From NCBI GenBank assembly GCA_947651225.1, contig CANSYK010000009.1, forward strand, positions 18,765 through 82,764: DNA of 64,000 bases, read 5' to 3'. The notes under the pieces are model-generated. The model was not told the origin of the DNA, made no database searches, and saw only the letters and a list, made by a program, of their open reading frames with translations. The stretch comes from an uncultured bacterium (lineage in GTDB: Bacteria; Bacillota; Clostridia; Lachnospirales; Lachnospiraceae). The position numbers were made by a program, and so were the translations under genes. Positions 9,475 to 19,779 of this stretch are shown piece after piece; position 1 is the stretch's first letter; each line of letters starts with the position of its first letter.

Positions 9475-10596
9475 TTACAGCGCATAACGCTCATTCTTCT
9501 CAACAACAATCCTAATCTCACCATTTTCTCCGATATACTTGGTATTTGCACGAATCGTATCCCTGCTTTCTACGATACAATTTTCAATATACGTGTTGTC
9601 CCCAATGTACACATCATTCAAAATGATAGAATTCTTAATCACGCAGTTATTGCCAACAAACGCTTTCTTAAACAGGATAGAGTCCTGAACCTCTCCGTTA
9701 ACAATGCAACCGCTTGATACCAGACTGTTCTTTACACTGGAACCTGCATTATATTTTGCTGGCGGTAAATCCTCCGCCTTAGAGTAAACATCTGGATACT
9801 CCTTGAAGAAGTAATCGCGGACATCCTTTTTCAGGAAATCCATATTTGTGCGGAAATACGAATCTACAGAAGATATATTTCTCCAATATGTCTGAATTGG
9901 ATATGCGTAGATTCTCTTTACATTTTTATAACGAATCAAAATATCTTTAACAAAATCGTGTCTCTCTTCTTCTGCTGATTTTTCAATCAGCTCTATTAAA
10001 AGCCTTCTCCTTACGATATAAATTCCTGCAGACACCTGCAATCCATTTGCATTAATTGGCTTCTCTTCAAATTCTGTAACCCGTCCATCCCCATCTGTAC
10101 GGATTATACCAAAACGGCTTGGATCATCTTTCTCTTCAATATCTGCCGTTACAATTGTAAAATCAGCTTTCTTCGCAATATGGTACTCCAGAACTTTGTT
10201 ATAATCCATCTTGTATACCCCATCTCCTGATGCGATTACAACATATGGTTCATGGCTGGTCTTTAAAAATCCCAGATTCTGTGCCATTGCATCTGCTGTT
10301 CCACGATACCAGTAACTGTTTTCCGGCGTTGTAGTAGGTGTAAAGACATATAACCCACCCTGCTTACGTCCAAAGTCCCACCATTTGGACGAATTCAAAT
10401 GCTCATTTAAAGACTTTGCATTGTACTGTGTCAATACAGCAACTTTCTGAATATGGGAATTACTCATATTACTCAGTACAAAGTCTATGCTTCGAAAGCC
10501 ACCGGCAATAGGCATAGCCGCTGTAGCCCTCTTATTGGAAAGTTCTCTCATTCTACTGTTATTACCACCAGCTAACACAATACCAATCGCTCTCAT
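9475..10596 (-). CDS. glgD: Glucose-1-phosphate adenylyltransferase subunit GlgD
   Basis: GlgC/GlgD-type nucleotidyltransferase with left-handed beta-helix; second gene of a glgC-glgD pair. Confidence 0.88.
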   Translation of the reverse strand: MRAIGIVLAGGNNSRMRELSNKRATAAMPIAGGFRSIDFVLSNMSNSHIQKVAVLTQYNAKSLNEHLNSSKWWDFGRKQGGLYVFTPTTTPENSYWYRGTADAMAQNLGFLKTSHEPYVVIASGDGVYKMDYNKVLEYHIAKKADFTIVTADIEEKDDPSRFGIIRTDGDGRVTEFEEKPINANGLQVSAGIYIVRRRLLIELIEKSAEEERHDFVKDILIRYKNVKRIYAYPIQTYWRNISSVDSYFRTNMDFLKKDVRDYFFKEYPDVYSKAEDLPPAKYNAGSSVKNSLVSSGCIVNGEVQDSILFKKAFVGNNCVIKNSIILNDVYIGDNTYIENCIVESRDTIRANTKYIGENGEIRIVVEKNERYAL

Positions 10597-11867
10597 TATC
10601 TGTCACCTACCTTAATCAATGTTTCACCGCCTGCAAGCTTCCCATTTGGATAGTCAGACAACTCTGTCTCACCAGAAATAGCGGTATTCTTTCCGATTTC
10701 AACACTATCCGGAATCACACTCTGCTCTCCAATTGTAACAAGACCAAACGCATAAACATCCGGCTTAACCTTATTTGGCAGTTCCTCCCCAACTCCCAAC
10801 TTACAGTTTGAACCTATTGTGACATCTTCTGCAATAACCGCCTTGTCAACAATTGTTCCCGCACCAATTACGGTAGAACTCATAATAATGGAATCCCTGA
10901 CAACAGCTCCAGGTTCAATCGTAACGCCGCTTCCTATGACGGAGTTATGTACCTCGCCATAAATTTCTGCTGCTTCCCCAATGATTGCCCTGTCTACAAT
11001 TGCCTCTGGCGCAATAAATTGTGGTGGTATACGGTCTGTCTTTGTGTAAATCTTCCAAAATTCCTCATACAAATTGAACACAGGAATCAAATCAATTAAT
11101 TCCATATTGGACTCCCAGTAAGAGCCAAGTGTTCCTACATCCTTCCAATATCCATTAAACTCGTACGCAAAAATACGTCCACCATTTTCATGGCAATATG
11201 GAATAATATGCTTACCAAAATCACATGCCGGCTGATCTTTCAGTTTGAGCAATGCATCCCGTAACACCGGCCAGGAGAAAATGTAAATTCCCATCGATGC
11301 CAGATTGCTGCGTGGATGTGCCGGCTTTTCCTCAAACTCATGGATCTGTTTCTTGTCATCTGTGATAACAACGCCGAAACGGCTTGCCTCCTCTATTGGT
11401 ACAGGAATTGTAGCCAAAGTAACATCCGCATGATTTGCCTTATGGAAGTCAAGCATTACTTCATAATCCATTTTATAAATATGGTCTCCACCTAATATAA
11501 GAACATACTCTGGATTATAGCGCTCCATATAACGCATATTCTGAAAAATTGCATTTGCAGTACCTGTGTACCATTCACTGCTTGCGCTCTTTTCATATGG
11601 TGGAAGAATAGAAACACCTCCAACATTTCTGTCCAAATCCCACGGAATACCAATACCAATATGCGTATTCAACTGAAGCGGCTGATACTGTGTCAGCACA
11701 CCTACTGTGTCTACGCCGGAGTTAATACAATTGCTCAATGGAAAATCAATAATACGGTATTTTCCACCAAACGCAACTGCGGGTTTTGCCCCGTTTGCCG
11801 TAAGAACTCCAAGCCTGGAACCTTGTCCTCCAGCTAACAACATTGCTATCATCTCTTTTTTAATCAC
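10596..11867 (-). CDS. glgC: Glucose-1-phosphate adenylyltransferase GlgC
   Basis: [58 protein letters not shown] start at 11867 proposed after AGGGGTG. Confidence 0.93.
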   Translation of the reverse strand: MIKKEMIAMLLAGGQGSRLGVLTANGAKPAVAFGGKYRIIDFPLSNCINSGVDTVGVLTQYQPLQLNTHIGIGIPWDLDRNVGGVSILPPYEKSASSEWYTGTANAIFQNMRYMERYNPEYVLILGGDHIYKMDYEVMLDFHKANHADVTLATIPVPIEEASRFGVVITDDKKQIHEFEEKPAHPRSNLASMGIYIFSWPVLRDALLKLKDQPACDFGKHIIPYCHENGGRIFAYEFNGYWKDVGTLGSYWESNMELIDLIPVFNLYEEFWKIYTKTDRIPPQFIAPEAIVDRAIIGEAAEIYGEVHNSVIGSGVTIEPGAVVRDSIIMSSTVIGAGTIVDKAVIAEDVTIGSNCKLGVGEELPNKVKPDVYAFGLVTIGEQSVIPDSVEIGKNTAISGETELSDYPNGKLAGGETLIKVGDR

Positions 11868-12176
11868 GTTATCACCCCTTATCAATGAAATAAAGTAATC
11901 TAATTATATCATAGAAGAATCAAAATGTGAACAAATTTTAACGAAATTTATTCCATTTTTTTACATTTTTTAGACAATTCGACCAAAAAGGAAGAATACT
12001 GCCCTATTTCTGCGCCAAAAAATCGCTTTTTTGCCTATCAGCCATCCTTTTTAAGGCATTTTCATCGTCATTCTGCTGATTTGATATGATTCACTTATTG
12101 TAATTTCCCGTTCTGGTACTTTTCATACACCTTTTTCATATATAGTAACAAAAAAATATTATCAAAAATTCCCCAT

Positions 12177-12204
12177 TGTAATTTTTCATTCCTTGTTTAT
12201 AATG
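12177..12204 (+). promoter_or_regulatory. Putative sigma-A promoter of murC
   Basis: TTGTAA, 16 bp, TATAAT, upstream of murC. Confidence 0.45.
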
Positions 12205-12245
12205 AAACTAAAAAGAAAACAAAAAAAGACAGGACGGTGGATATT

Positions 12246-13628
12246 ATGTACCAAATTAACCTTAACAAGCCTTGTACTGTATATTTTATTGGGATTGGCG
12301 GCATCAGCATGAGTGGTTTTGCCCAATTATTCCATGAAAATGGTTTTACTGTAAAAGGCTCTGATTCCCAGGAGAGTAAAATAACACAGCACCTTACCTC
12401 TTTAGGTATCCATATAATATATGGACAAAACGCCGAAAATATTACAAATGATATTGACTTTATTGTATATACTGCGGCAATTCACCCAGATAACCCAGAA
12501 TTTGCAGAAGCAAAAAGAAAACAAATCCCTATGATGGAACGTGCCGTCATGGTAGGGCAGGTCATGAAAAATTACAAAAACGCAATTGGCATCTCTGGTA
12601 CCCACGGCAAAACCACCACGACATCTATGCTTTCCCACATATTTTTAAGTGCCAAAAAAGATCCTACCATTTCTGTGGGAGGAATCTTAGATGCCATAAA
12701 GGGCAATATCCGAATCGGCCACTCTGAGCACTTTATCACGGAAGCATGCGAATACACTAACAGCTTTTTAAAATTCTTCCCGACCGCAGAAATTATTTTG
12801 AATATTGATGCGGATCATTTGGATTTTTTCAAAGATATTGATGACATCCGCCACTCTTTTCGAGAGTACGCAAAACTTCTACCAGAAGATGGTGTTTTAG
12901 TTATTAACTCTGAAATTCCAAAATACGAAGAAATCATAGAGGAATTTTCAGGAAAAGTTATTACGTTTGGATTTGATGAAAATGCAGAATACAGTGCCGC
13001 AGACATTTCTTTTGACGAAAATGGCTGTGTTGACTTTGAGCTATTACACAATGGTACGAAAACAGGAGATTCCATTCATTTGAATGTAATTGGAATACAT
13101 AACATCTCCAATGCACTTTCCACGATTGCACTTTCCCTTTACTATGATATTCCAATGGAACAGATTAAAAACGGCCTCGCTTCCTTTTCTGGTACAGAAC
13201 GCCGTTTCGAAGTAAAAGGAAGTTTCCAGGGTGTCACCATAGTTGATGACTACGCACACCATCCAACGGAGATAGAAGCCACCTTACAGGCAGCACAGAA
13301 ATATCCGCACAGACACCTCTGGTGTGTATTTCAGCCGCATACCTACAGCCGTACCCGTGCTTTATTAAAAGAATTTGCCAAAACACTTGCTCTGGCAGAC
13401 AACATTATCCTTACTGATATATATGCTGCCCGTGAAACCGACCCTGGCGACATTTCCTCTCATACCCTGCAGGAAGAAATAAAAAAATTAGGAAAAGATG
13501 TTTACTATTTTTCTAGTTTTGAAGAAATTGAAAAATTTTTAATAAAAAATTGTACCAATGGTGACCTGTTGATAACTATGGGAGCCGGAAATGTCGTAAA
13601 TATCGGCGAAAGCTTGCTTCAAAAATAA
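12246..13628 (+). CDS. murC: UDP-N-acetylmuramate-L-alanine ligase
   Basis: VYFIGIGGISMSGFAQLF, GISGTHGKTTTTSMLSHIF, VDDYAHHPTEIEATLQAA. Confidence 0.96.
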   Translation: MYQINLNKPCTVYFIGIGGISMSGFAQLFHENGFTVKGSDSQESKITQHLTSLGIHIIYGQNAENITNDIDFIVYTAAIHPDNPEFAEAKRKQIPMMERAVMVGQVMKNYKNAIGISGTHGKTTTTSMLSHIFLSAKKDPTISVGGILDAIKGNIRIGHSEHFITEACEYTNSFLKFFPTAEIILNIDADHLDFFKDIDDIRHSFREYAKLLPEDGVLVINSEIPKYEEIIEEFSGKVITFGFDENAEYSAADISFDENGCVDFELLHNGTKTGDSIHLNVIGIHNISNALSTIALSLYYDIPMEQIKNGLASFSGTERRFEVKGSFQGVTIVDDYAHHPTEIEATLQAAQKYPHRHLWCVFQPHTYSRTRALLKEFAKTLALADNIILTDIYAARETDPGDISSHTLQEEIKKLGKDVYYFSSFEEIEKFLIKNCTNGDLLITMGAGNVVNIGESLLQK

Positions 13629-13629
13629 C

Positions 13630-13754
13630 TTATCCACATTATCCACAATTTTTTGCCTTTTTTCTCAACAAAAAATTGTGGATAATTTTTTGCCTCAAAA
13701 AGCGATTGGAAAAGGATTTCCAGCTCCTTTACAGATTTTTCCACATTATTCACA
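13630..13754. promoter_or_regulatory. Cluster of DnaA boxes
   Basis: TTATCCACA at 13630 and 13639 (abutting), TGTGGATAA at 13677, TTATTCACA at 13746. Confidence 0.65.
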
Positions 13755-13847
13755 TTTTTTTACTAACATTTTGCTGCCTTCCACAGGGTATTTTCAAGCC
13801 TTCCAAACTGTGCTAAAATCAGCCATGAATAATAACTTAAAGCCATT

Positions 13848-15041
13848 GTGAAAGGAGGCCAGATGATGGAACAGATTTTACTTTGTTCAAACCAAATTCC
13901 GCTTACTACATCTATTTACAACACATTTATTCAGAAATATATGCCAGATGCTAATGGAAGCTATGTAAAGGTTTACTTATATCTATCCATGTGCATTCAG
14001 TCAGGTGAAAAAAAGCTTTCCATCACTTCACTTGCTGATATGATGGATAATACAGAAAAAGACATTATCCGAGCTCTTCACTACTGGGAGAAAAAGGGGC
14101 TTATGATTTTACAAAAGGGCGATACAGACAGCATAACCAGTATCGAAATCTGTAACCCTGACCTGCCTGCTTCGGACCAAAACCTTCTGGCAGCCAAAGA
14201 AACCATTGCCTATCCAGAGAAAGAGAATCCTCCAAAAGAAAAAAAAGCACAGGTTCCTCCCCATGCGAACACTCTGCCACCGATTGCCCCTCCTGAAAAA
14301 AGAACAGAAGAAACAGCATCAGATTCCCCTGCCAGCCAGGAAATCACGGTGACTGAGGAACAAATTCTCCGACTTTCGAAAAATGAAGATTTTTCATGGG
14401 TCTGCCTGATAGTGGAAAATTATTTAAAACGTACATTAAAACCAACAGAGGTACAGCTTTTGACATATCTTTTTGATACACTTCACTTTTCCAAAGAACT
14501 GTTACTTCATTTATATGAATACTGCTGTTCCTTAAATAAAACCAACGTAAAATATGTGCAGGCGGTGGCTCTTTCCTGGGCGGAGCAAAATATCACCACA
14601 CCAGAGCAGGCACAGCGCCAGTCCGTTGTCTACAGCACCGCACACGCTGCGATTGCCAGGGCACTTGCCCTTGGACGCCCCCTGGCAAAGATTGAATGTG
14701 AGTACGCCAAAAGATGGCAGGACGAGTGGCATATGGATCTTTCTGTGATTTTAGAAGCCTGTAACCGTACAATGCTTGCCATTCAAAAGGCAGATTTTAA
14801 ATATATTGATGGAATTTTAAGTAACTGGCACAAAGAAAACGTACATACTTTACAGGATATAAAAATCTGCGATGAAAAGCATAACCGCAAAAAAGAAGAA
14901 ACCCAGAGACAAAACGCAAACATGGCCGCAACGAAAAATGCGTCATCGAAAAAAACACAATTTCAGGCGTTCCAGCAAAGAAGCACTTCCAAAGCAGAAA
15001 TTGATGAACTAGAACAAAAATTGCTTAGAAATAAAAAATAA
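13848..15041 (+). CDS. DnaD-domain replication/primosome protein
   Basis: N-terminal wHTH-like segment, then YLKRTLKPTEVQLLTYLFDTLHFSKELLLHLYEYC...YVQAVALSWAEQNITT; followed by a DnaI/DnaC-like ATPase. Confidence 0.8.
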   Translation: MKGGQMMEQILLCSNQIPLTTSIYNTFIQKYMPDANGSYVKVYLYLSMCIQSGEKKLSITSLADMMDNTEKDIIRALHYWEKKGLMILQKGDTDSITSIEICNPDLPASDQNLLAAKETIAYPEKENPPKEKKAQVPPHANTLPPIAPPEKRTEETASDSPASQEITVTEEQILRLSKNEDFSWVCLIVENYLKRTLKPTEVQLLTYLFDTLHFSKELLLHLYEYCCSLNKTNVKYVQAVALSWAEQNITTPEQAQRQSVVYSTAHAAIARALALGRPLAKIECEYAKRWQDEWHMDLSVILEACNRTMLAIQKADFKYIDGILSNWHKENVHTLQDIKICDEKHNRKKEETQRQNANMAATKNASSKKTQFQAFQQRSTSKAEIDELEQKLLRNKK

Positions 15042-15060
15042 AGAAAGGCAGGGTGTAAAA

Positions 15061-16062
15061 ATGGGAATCTCAAACATGCAATATCGTGATATTATTTTTC
15101 AATACGACCAGACCCGTATGAAAAACCAACGCCTTTTAAATAAACGTTATGAATCTCTGTACCGTAAATTTCCGGAGTTAAAAGAAATCCATAACAAAAT
15201 CATAGAACTTTCCATGAAACAAGCGGCAAATGAGATTTTAACACCAGAGCAGGCAGAAGAAAAAAGATATTCTTATCTGGAAAAAAAGGACATTCTTCTG
15301 GCACGGAAAGCCGCTATTTTAAAAGAAAATCACTATCCGGCAGATTATCTGAATCCGGTCTATACCTGCGCAGACTGCAAAGACACTGGATTTCTGAAAA
15401 ACAACACCCCCTGCCACTGCTTTAAGCAGGCAAAACTGCAAGCCCTATATGAAAATTCGAATCTGGCAGACGCTCTGGAATGCGAAAATTTTGATACTTT
15501 TTGCGAAGAACTCTACGATAATACCACGATTCACGAAAACCTTTCGATTACACCGCGCGAAAACATTCGCCGCATCCGGGAAGCCTGCTTCGACTTTATC
15601 AGACACTTTGATAAAGCATACGAAAACCTGCTTTTGTATGGTCCTACTGGTGTTGGGAAAACTTTTATTACGCACTGCATTGCAAAAGAGCTGTTAGATA
15701 CAGCCCATACGGTTGTCTACTTGACTTCCTTGCAGCTTTTTGATATGTTAGAAAAAAATAAGTTTCAGAGGGAGGACGCCTATGCAGCAAATGAACAGAT
15801 CTCTTATATGCTAGACAGTGATTTGCTAATTATTGATGATCTTGGAACTGAACTTTCCAATTCTTTTACCATTTCGCAGCTATACTATTTTATAGAAGAA
15901 AGACACCGCAACCAGAAATCTACCATTATTTCTACGAATCTTTCTTTTTCTGACCTGCGGGAGCGTTACAGTGAAAGAATCTTTTCCAGATTTACAGGGT
16001 ACTACGATTTTAAGCAGATTATCGGAAATGATATTCGTATTCAAAAAGCACTTAATTTATAA
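15061..16062 (+). CDS. DnaI/DnaC-like helicase-loader ATPase
   Basis: CADCKDTGFLKN zinc-finger-like N-terminus; LLLYGPTGVGKTFITHCIAKELL; LLIIDDLGTE. Confidence 0.88.
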   Translation: MGISNMQYRDIIFQYDQTRMKNQRLLNKRYESLYRKFPELKEIHNKIIELSMKQAANEILTPEQAEEKRYSYLEKKDILLARKAAILKENHYPADYLNPVYTCADCKDTGFLKNNTPCHCFKQAKLQALYENSNLADALECENFDTFCEELYDNTTIHENLSITPRENIRRIREACFDFIRHFDKAYENLLLYGPTGVGKTFITHCIAKELLDTAHTVVYLTSLQLFDMLEKNKFQREDAYAANEQISYMLDSDLLIIDDLGTELSNSFTISQLYYFIEERHRNQKSTIISTNLSFSDLRERYSERIFSRFTGYYDFKQIIGNDIRIQKALNL

Positions 16063-16080
16063 TCTATATTGGAGGATACT

Positions 16081-17253
16081 ATGAAACGACACGACAAATT
16101 AGTAGAAACAATTCCTTTTGGCACACTTGGCATTCTTGCTTTAGAGAGCAGCCGTGAAATGGGTAAGCGAGTTAATGACTACATCGTAGACTGGAGAGCA
16201 GAGCGCGCCAAAAAGCATACTACCGCATCTTCCCTTGCTGGTTACAACAGAAACTCATTTTTAATCAACTCTTCCTGCCCTCGTTTTGGCTCTGGCGAAG
16301 CAAAGGGAATCATATCTGAATCTGTCCGTGGTGATGATTTATATCTTTTAGTAGATGTGTGTAACCACAGCCTGACATATACTGTATGTGGTCAGACAAA
16401 TCATATGTCACCAGACGATCACTATCAGGATTTAAAGCGCATTATCGCCGCCGTCGGTGGAAAAGCACGCCGTATCACTGTCATTATGCCTTTCTTATAT
16501 GAAAGCAGACAGCACAGACGCAGCGCACGAGAGTCTTTGGACTGCGCACTTGCTTTACAGGAATTGACACAGATGGGCGTAGAAAGTATTATTACTTTTG
16601 ATGCGCATGACCCTCGTGTACAAAATGCAATTCCTTTAAAAAGTTTCGAAACAGTACAGCCGACCTATCAATTCATCAAGGCACTGTTAAAAAATGTAGA
16701 CGACCTTACCATCAACGCTGACCATCTCATGATTATCAGTCCTGATGAAGGAGCTATGAGCCGTGCCGTATATTTTGCCAATGTTCTCGGCATTGATGTT
16801 GGTATGTTTTACAAGCGCCGCGACTATAGCCGCATTGTAGATGGCCGCAACCCAATTATTGCCCATGAATTTTTAGGATCTGATTTAGAAGGAAAAGACG
16901 TTGTTATCATTGATGACATGATTTCTTCAGGCGAAAGCATGATTGATGTCGCAACAGAATTAAAGCGAAGAAAAGCAAACCGAATTTTTGTGGCAGCCAC
17001 CTTTGGACTTTTCACAAATGGCATGAAAAAGTTTGACCACGCTCATGAAACGGGACTGATTGACAAAGTCCTAACGACAAATCTTGTCTACCAGCCGTTA
17101 GAAGTGCTTGACCGGGATTACTATATCAATGTTGACATGAGCAAATATGTTGCTCTTTTGATTGACACTTTAAACCATGACCAGTCAATCAGTGAATTAT
17201 TAAATCCAACAGAACGTATCCATGATATTTTAAGAAAATATGGTCAGCTTTAG
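16081..17253 (+). CDS. Ribose-phosphate pyrophosphokinase-like protein
   Basis: RRITVIMPFLYESRQHRR, ITFDAHDPRVQNAIP, KDVVIIDDMISSGESMIDVATELKRRKA. Confidence 0.88.
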   Translation: MKRHDKLVETIPFGTLGILALESSREMGKRVNDYIVDWRAERAKKHTTASSLAGYNRNSFLINSSCPRFGSGEAKGIISESVRGDDLYLLVDVCNHSLTYTVCGQTNHMSPDDHYQDLKRIIAAVGGKARRITVIMPFLYESRQHRRSARESLDCALALQELTQMGVESIITFDAHDPRVQNAIPLKSFETVQPTYQFIKALLKNVDDLTINADHLMIISPDEGAMSRAVYFANVLGIDVGMFYKRRDYSRIVDGRNPIIAHEFLGSDLEGKDVVIIDDMISSGESMIDVATELKRRKANRIFVAATFGLFTNGMKKFDHAHETGLIDKVLTTNLVYQPLEVLDRDYYINVDMSKYVALLIDTLNHDQSISELLNPTERIHDILRKYGQL

Positions 17254-17540
17254 AAAAAGGAGCAGATACTATTTTCTGTTTCATAATTTACATTTAATTT
17301 AGATTTCTTTTCATAACTTAAGAAACACTTTATAAACAGTACAAACTTCGTTCACATTTTTGCTATATAATGAATATATATTATCAAAAGGGAAATACTG
17401 GTAATATCGTTATATTTCTTTATATTGCTAATTGACTATTGTTTGAGATAGATTCTTTTTCATTTTTTTCATTTTAGCCACTGGTAGCTCCCTCTACTAG
17501 TGGCTACTCCTTTCTTTATTGTATGTTATATTGTGGATAA

Positions 17541-17568
17541 AAAGGAACATCATATATGATGTTCCTTT
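17541..17568. terminator. Bidirectional rho-independent terminator
   Basis: AAAGGAACATCATATATGATGTTCCTTT palindrome between convergent genes. Confidence 0.8.
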
Positions 17569-17624
17569 TTATTTTTGTATATTCAATAAAACCACATTTT
17601 TCAAACATACCCAGGCTCTGATAT

Positions 17625-18656
17625 CTATCGTTCCTCTGCCCTGCGAATCCATTTTGCAATTTCTTTTTGTTCCTTTTCAAAAAGCTGTACACAATATATA
17701 TCTGTGTCAGACCCCACGTTTGCAACAACATCACTTGCCATATAATATTCCTTGTTTCCCCTCTGCTGCTGTGTATCCACAAAAATCTGCACCTGATCCC
17801 CCTCTTTCACAATGCCCATCAGAAAATTTTCATGGTATTTATTTTCTATCGCAAGCAAATAACAATTCTCAGGCATATACTCTATTGCCTCTTTCCAACC
17901 CACTTTTTGAAGCTCCTTAATCGGCTGAATGCTCTCGTCCACATACCCATGCTGATATCCTTCCCATGCTCCATAAATGGTATTCTCCTGCTGGAAAAGA
18001 GATAATATCGTTTCTTTTTCCTTTTCTTTCGTATAAACTGCTATTAGTTTATCCGGTTCCGCCTCACTTTTCCCTTCGTAACGTTCCAGTGTAACAGAAC
18101 GGATATCCTTTGCTGATGTAATACCGTAAATCTCTTTACAGACTTCTTCCACATCAGCACGCTCTTCCCCGTCTTTTTCCAGTCTGACACCAGCATAACG
18201 TGCCAGTGCGTAATCATTGTTCCCATTTTTCAACACATAATAATATCTTGACTCCCTGTCTGACAGAGAGTAGACTTCCCATTCTACACCCCCTATATCC
18301 TCCTCTTCCCGCAAAAAGGGTCTTTTCTGGGTTTTCATAAGCCTCACACCTTCTGCAGCCTCTGCCTTTCGGTACGGAATATCAGAGGCTTCCAGTCTGT
18401 TTGACAACTCTGTGTTCAGATATATCACTTCATATTTTAGATTGCTTCCTTTTTCATATACAATCTCTGGCACAGCACCAGCATTCTCCAGCCATTCCTG
18501 TCCATCCTGGTATAACTTTTCAAGTTCCTTTGTTGTCCTGACTGGCCTTTCTTTATAATAGTATGTCAGAAAACCACCAGAAATGCATACTACAAGAACC
18601 ATAAGAATCCCCAGATAAAGCCTTCTCGCTTTCTGGTGCGGATTTACAATATGCAT
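17625..18656 (-). CDS. Membrane-anchored protein downstream of an ECF sigma factor (candidate anti-sigma/regulatory protein)
   Basis: N-terminal TM (RLYLGILMVLVVCISGGFLTYYY), large extracytoplasmic part, co-directional with sigma gene at 18824-19363. Confidence 0.5.
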   Translation of the reverse strand: MHIVNPHQKARRLYLGILMVLVVCISGGFLTYYYKERPVRTTKELEKLYQDGQEWLENAGAVPEIVYEKGSNLKYEVIYLNTELSNRLEASDIPYRKAEAAEGVRLMKTQKRPFLREEEDIGGVEWEVYSLSDRESRYYYVLKNGNNDYALARYAGVRLEKDGEERADVEEVCKEIYGITSAKDIRSVTLERYEGKSEAEPDKLIAVYTKEKEKETILSLFQQENTIYGAWEGYQHGYVDESIQPIKELQKVGWKEAIEYMPENCYLLAIENKYHENFLMGIVKEGDQVQIFVDTQQQRGNKEYYMASDVVANVGSDTDIYCVQLFEKEQKEIAKWIRRAEER

Positions 18657-18823
18657 TTTCCTAATACAATGGTAAATCTTGTCTTCAAACCCCTCTGTAT
18701 ACTCTATTTCCCCTCCTCTTTTTTGTCCATCTGCATAATCCCCCAGCCTGCAGATTGATATACTTCAAAAGCTTCCTTAATTATCTGGTCCTTTTTTCGC
18801 ATCCTGCACTCCTCCTCTCTTCT

Positions 18824-19363
18824 TCATACAGCCTTCAGACTTTGACGCAGTATTTTTCTTCCACGATTAATTTGAGAGCGAATCGTATTATACGGACGAT
18901 TCAGCACATCCGCAATTTCTCTTGGTGACAGTTCATTGAGATAAAAAAGAGAAAGAACCTCCCGATATCCCTCATCCAACTTGTTAATTGCCGCTACAAT
19001 ATAGTTAATCCCCTCTTCCTCACAAATTTTTTGTTCTATATCAAGAATCCCTGCCGGTTCTGCCGCCATCTCATCATAAGAAGCATCTCCTTTCCCCTTT
19101 TTTCGGTAAATATCAATCGCAGCATGGCGCACGACTGTACAAATATAAGAAATTGTCCGATAATCTTCTACTTTGCCAAGTGCATCCATATGCCTTGCCA
19201 TAGAAATAATACTGTTTTGAACCGCATCCTCTGCATCTTCTCTCTGATGCAGGACATCCATTACCACCCACAGCATCAGACTGCCATGAATCCGGTAGAT
19301 TTCCTCTAATTTCTGCTTCGCCCGCTGTTCCCATACCTGTTCTTTTCTCCTCAAATACTGCAC
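18824..19363 (-). CDS. RNA polymerase sigma factor, ECF/sigma-70 family
   Basis: EDAEDAVQNSIISMARHM, HAAIDIYRKKGKG, YREVLSLFYLNELSPREIADVLNRPYNTIRSQINRGRKIL. Confidence 0.88.
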   Translation of the reverse strand: MQYLRRKEQVWEQRAKQKLEEIYRIHGSLMLWVVMDVLHQREDAEDAVQNSIISMARHMDALGKVEDYRTISYICTVVRHAAIDIYRKKGKGDASYDEMAAEPAGILDIEQKICEEEGINYIVAAINKLDEGYREVLSLFYLNELSPREIADVLNRPYNTIRSQINRGRKILRQSLKAV

Positions 19364-19426
19364 CCCCTTTCCGACTCACCCTCTATTATACTGTAACGAA
19401 ACAAAATAAAAAAATGACGCAAAAAA

Positions 19427-19453
19427 TGCGTAACTTTTTAAAAAAGTTACGCA
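19427..19453 (-). terminator. Rho-independent terminator
   Basis: TGCGTAACTTTTTAAAAAAGTTACGCA followed by T-run on the minus strand. Confidence 0.6.
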
Positions 19454-19473
19454 CCTCATTTTCCCTGCTCCTC

Positions 19474-19779
19474 TTACCAACACCAGCAACCTTCTATAAT
19501 CCTGTTTGTGTACATCCAGTCCATTCCTGCCATTCCCATCGCAAATAGCAGCAATATACAGATCATGATAATGGCAGCAAAATCATATTTAAACTGTGAA
19601 TCCTTCCGTCGGACTGCCGCAACAAGCACCTCAATTCCCAGTACCAGAAAAACAATTGGCCACATTCTGAAAATCAAATGATAGGGTATCTCCTTAATAA
19701 ACATCTGCAGAAAAGATACTACTCCATATAAAATCAGCACACTGCCCAGCGTTATTGCCCCTACCCGTCTCTGTTTCAT
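19474..19779 (-). CDS. Small membrane protein (LiaF/LiaI-TM-like)
   Basis: RRVGAITLGSVLILYGVVSFLQMFIKEIPYHLIFRMWPIVFLVLGIEVLV. Confidence 0.6.
   Translation of the reverse strand: MKQRRVGAITLGSVLILYGVVSFLQMFIKEIPYHLIFRMWPIVFLVLGIEVLVAAVRRKDSQFKYDFAAIIMICILLLFAMGMAGMDWMYTNRIIEGCWCW

Noticed and set aside
13630-13754. DnaA-box cluster as the chromosomal origin
   Set aside because: No dnaA, dnaN, recF or gyrase genes nearby; regulatory/titration role is more likely.
17254-17515. AT-rich gap after the PRPP synthetase gene as a possible small RNA
   Set aside because: Only weak promoter-like sequences and one small hairpin (TAGCCACTGG...CTAGTGGCTA); insufficient support.
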